Below are positions 61,851-64,000 of a stretch of 64,000 bases of DNA, piece after piece; within the stretch, counting starts at the first letter, position 1, and every line of letters begins with the position of its first letter. The stretch lies in contig NC_134572.1 in the NCBI RefSeq assembly GCF_050947875.1, positions 127,720,605 to 127,784,604 on the forward strand. The letters are read 5' to 3'. Source of the stretch: Dermacentor variabilis. Its lineage: Eukaryota; Arthropoda; Arachnida; Ixodida; Ixodidae. The notes under the pieces were generated by a model. The model was not told the origin of the DNA. It saw only the letters and a program-made list of their open reading frames with translations, and made no database searches. Made by a program: the position numbers and the translations under genes.

Positions 61851-63673
61851 GCTATGTGCAGCCAATGAGCTCAGTGAAATGCTATTCCGAAGCGATATTA
61901 CCATTGCAAGTTTTTGTTACGTATGGTTTTAACAAGCAACTCCCGTGCTGACCCAAATAAAGGACTTATCGCGTACGTCGGAGCCGATATACAGCATCTT
62001 CGCTTCATATCGGACGCAAAGGCGCGATGCGTCACGGGGGGGAACCATATGTTGCTTCTCTGTCCCGGCTCCCACGTTGCTTCGTGTTTGAGTTCAGCTG
62101 TTCAATGGCTACAGACTACACCTGCGTTGATGGAAGCTCTAATCGAAAATTCTGTATTCATTCTGATCACCTCGTGCGCACCGCAATACCTTACACAAGT
62201 GTTCTTGAGAGCGATAGCTAATGTTTATTGCATGCGTGCAGTCTCGCGTCGCATGTTGTGGATATAATCATGTTTATTTGGCACAATTTACCCTGTAGAA
62301 ATTGATTTTCCTTCATCTACTATTCGAAGTGGCCCCTTTAATAGGTGGGGGTGTCCAGCATTGGTGAAAGCCTTTAAGGGATCAAAAGTTTACTCCGACA
62401 ATACCATTCACAAATTACTTCGGTGGCAGAGAGCTGTTACGCGATTCAGGACGAAATTTGCATTGGTGATGGTTCTCTTTTTTACATGCAGTGTTCTTGC
62501 GGCTTTTGTTTCGAAGAAAATGAGGCGTTTTAAAGGTTACTTCCTAACTTCTTCACCCTTTTTGATTGATATCCGCTATCAATCAGTAAGAGAAGTGTTT
62601 GGCAATTAATCTTGCATATGACGACATATGCTAGCCGCAGGTGGCTTCGAAACAGGGGAGGAGGCCTCGTTTGAAAATAGTGTTAGAGAATAAGGTGACT
62701 TCTGTTCTCTGTGCGTTGGGCACGATCCTCCGCTCGCGTGGGAATACCGCACTGCTCAGCTCGATCCCGACAGCACAATTCTGGGCCGTCCATCGAGCCG
62801 AGGAAGCCGCTTCGAGACAAGGTCTCCGAACCGCCTCCGCGGCGGGTGCCCAGACCCACCAATACACGCCGGACTCAAATGTTATTGATTTGAAAATAAT
62901 GTTTACGCTCTCTCGTGGCGTGCGTTGTGTCACTCTGGTTGTTCGTACTCACTACAACGTGACAAAATGTAACGTTTTTCTGCCTAATGGTATTGAAATT
63001 TAGACACGTACTCGCAAGAACGACGTAAACAGTAATTACATAGATCCATGCTGCGCGAGCACGCTGCGAGAGCGGCAGCAAAGAAGCGGATATGCAGCTA
63101 CTCCAGCCGGATCGTAGCAGACGCCAGAGCCTGACGTCATCAGAGCGCCATTCGCATCACCGCCATCGGACGCACACCATCGGACGCAAAGAAGAGCAAA
63201 CCTGTTGAAAGAAATCGTGTTCCGACGGCCACTCTTTGTGGCCACTATAGCGGCAAATTTCTTATCACGGGAAGGACAACCCCCGTCTTGGAGGTTTAAT
63301 GACTGTCATTCGTAATGCTTACAACGTGAACATTAACGAATTCGCTGGTGAACAACAATTTCATCCCAATGACTCTAATGCTGTGCCACTAAGAAACTCT
63401 GGTTTCCTTTGTCCACATTGTCGTACATGCTCTCTTTCACATCAGGGTCGCCTTCATCTGGCTCAATTTCAACTTCAGCTTCACCCTAATTGAAAAAAAA
63501 ATACAGAAATTTGCCCATGATCGGAACGTGTGTTCGAGATCCTGCCCTCTGCGTTAACATGAAAATGTGCGCCGCTTCAGCGTTGTGCTTTTGCATAAAA
63601 TTCTAACTTTCACAATTTGCAACAGATATTGAGCTAAGCAGTCTGCTTAGCTCAAAAAGGTTCTGCCTAATTA
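61851..63673. other. Region without a supported gene
   Basis: Searched for the missing N-terminal exons of the minus-strand M13 paralogue (Cys-x4-Cys and PC-x-DF blocks); none seen. Short frames only. Confidence 0.4.
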
Positions 63674-64000
63674 CACACTTAACTACTACCCATAGGAATC
63701 TCACCATTAGTGCTCGAAATTTATCGCAATTTTGTGCAAATTGCGCTTTGCTACACGCGAGTACTATCTTAGTTATAATATATAGGTCTTTCCAAAGAAA
63801 GATCTCTTTTCTGTGCTTTGGAAGACGCGTATACGGGACTGAAGGTGTTTCTTTATAGCGCAGCTTTATTTTCGATTTGTATGAATGTAGTTATTACAAA
63901 ACTTTGTATTCGAAAGTCCAGTATACGAACGGTAGAGCGCACACTAGCCGAGAAGTGTGGCGGCGTTTTCTAAGCAACTGGGAAAGTTATATTCATTTGA
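63674..64000. repeat. Direct repeat, copy B (runs off the window)
   Basis: Diverged match to 43546-43995 in the same orientation, without the foldback that interrupts copy A. On the minus strand it also holds an AATAAA (near 63870). Confidence 0.72.

Overview
The window looks like hard-tick (metastriate ixodid) nuclear DNA. It has long AT-rich introns, GC-rich exons, many microsatellites, four fresh insertions of a tRNA-derived SINE of the tick Ruka type, and RTE-, Penelope- and Helentron-like remains. This is inferred from sequence character, not from a database match. No bacterial operons, CRISPR arrays, rRNA genes or convincing functional tRNA genes were seen.

Layout. Bases 1-12,000 hold no host gene that I can support. 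They contain a 5'-truncated RTE-like LINE with an exact 11-bp target-site duplication (2041-2728), a G-rich block, old SINE and LINE fragments, microsatellites, and an LTR-like element (about 11230-11747) carrying a 54-bp tandem array. From 12103 to 37076 on the plus strand lies an intact-looking 11-exon gene for a neprilysin-like M13 zinc metallopeptidase of about 739 residues. It is a type II membrane protein with HExxH and ExxxD zinc motifs and a C-terminal Cys-x-x-Trp. All exon phases agree, and one intron starts with GC. Its introns carry SINEs, a 640-bp foldback MITE next to exon 7, and an LTR 133 bp before the catalytic exon 10.

Between about 37.3 and 44.5 kb are a LINE tail with RNase H (40.3-41.4 kb, ending in a (CACT)n tract), a non-autonomous DNA transposon and a small foldback. 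From 44559 to about 59386 on the minus strand lies a second M13 relative, tail-to-tail with the first. Four exons are visible. It has two in-frame stops, has lost every zinc ligand that can be aligned, and shows no N-terminal half, so I call it a pseudogene or at best a catalytically dead relic. A Penelope-like element with a GIY-YIG region (about 52.7-54.2 kb) lies in one of its introns, and a Helentron-like helicase/endonuclease fragment (60.0-61.0 kb) lies beyond its last visible exon.

A diverged direct repeat at 43.5-44.0 kb and at 63.7 kb to the window end brackets the dead paralogue. It may mark the downstream side of another minus-strand M13 copy to the right. Taken together, the window looks like part of an expanding and decaying M13 peptidase cluster invaded by several transposon classes.
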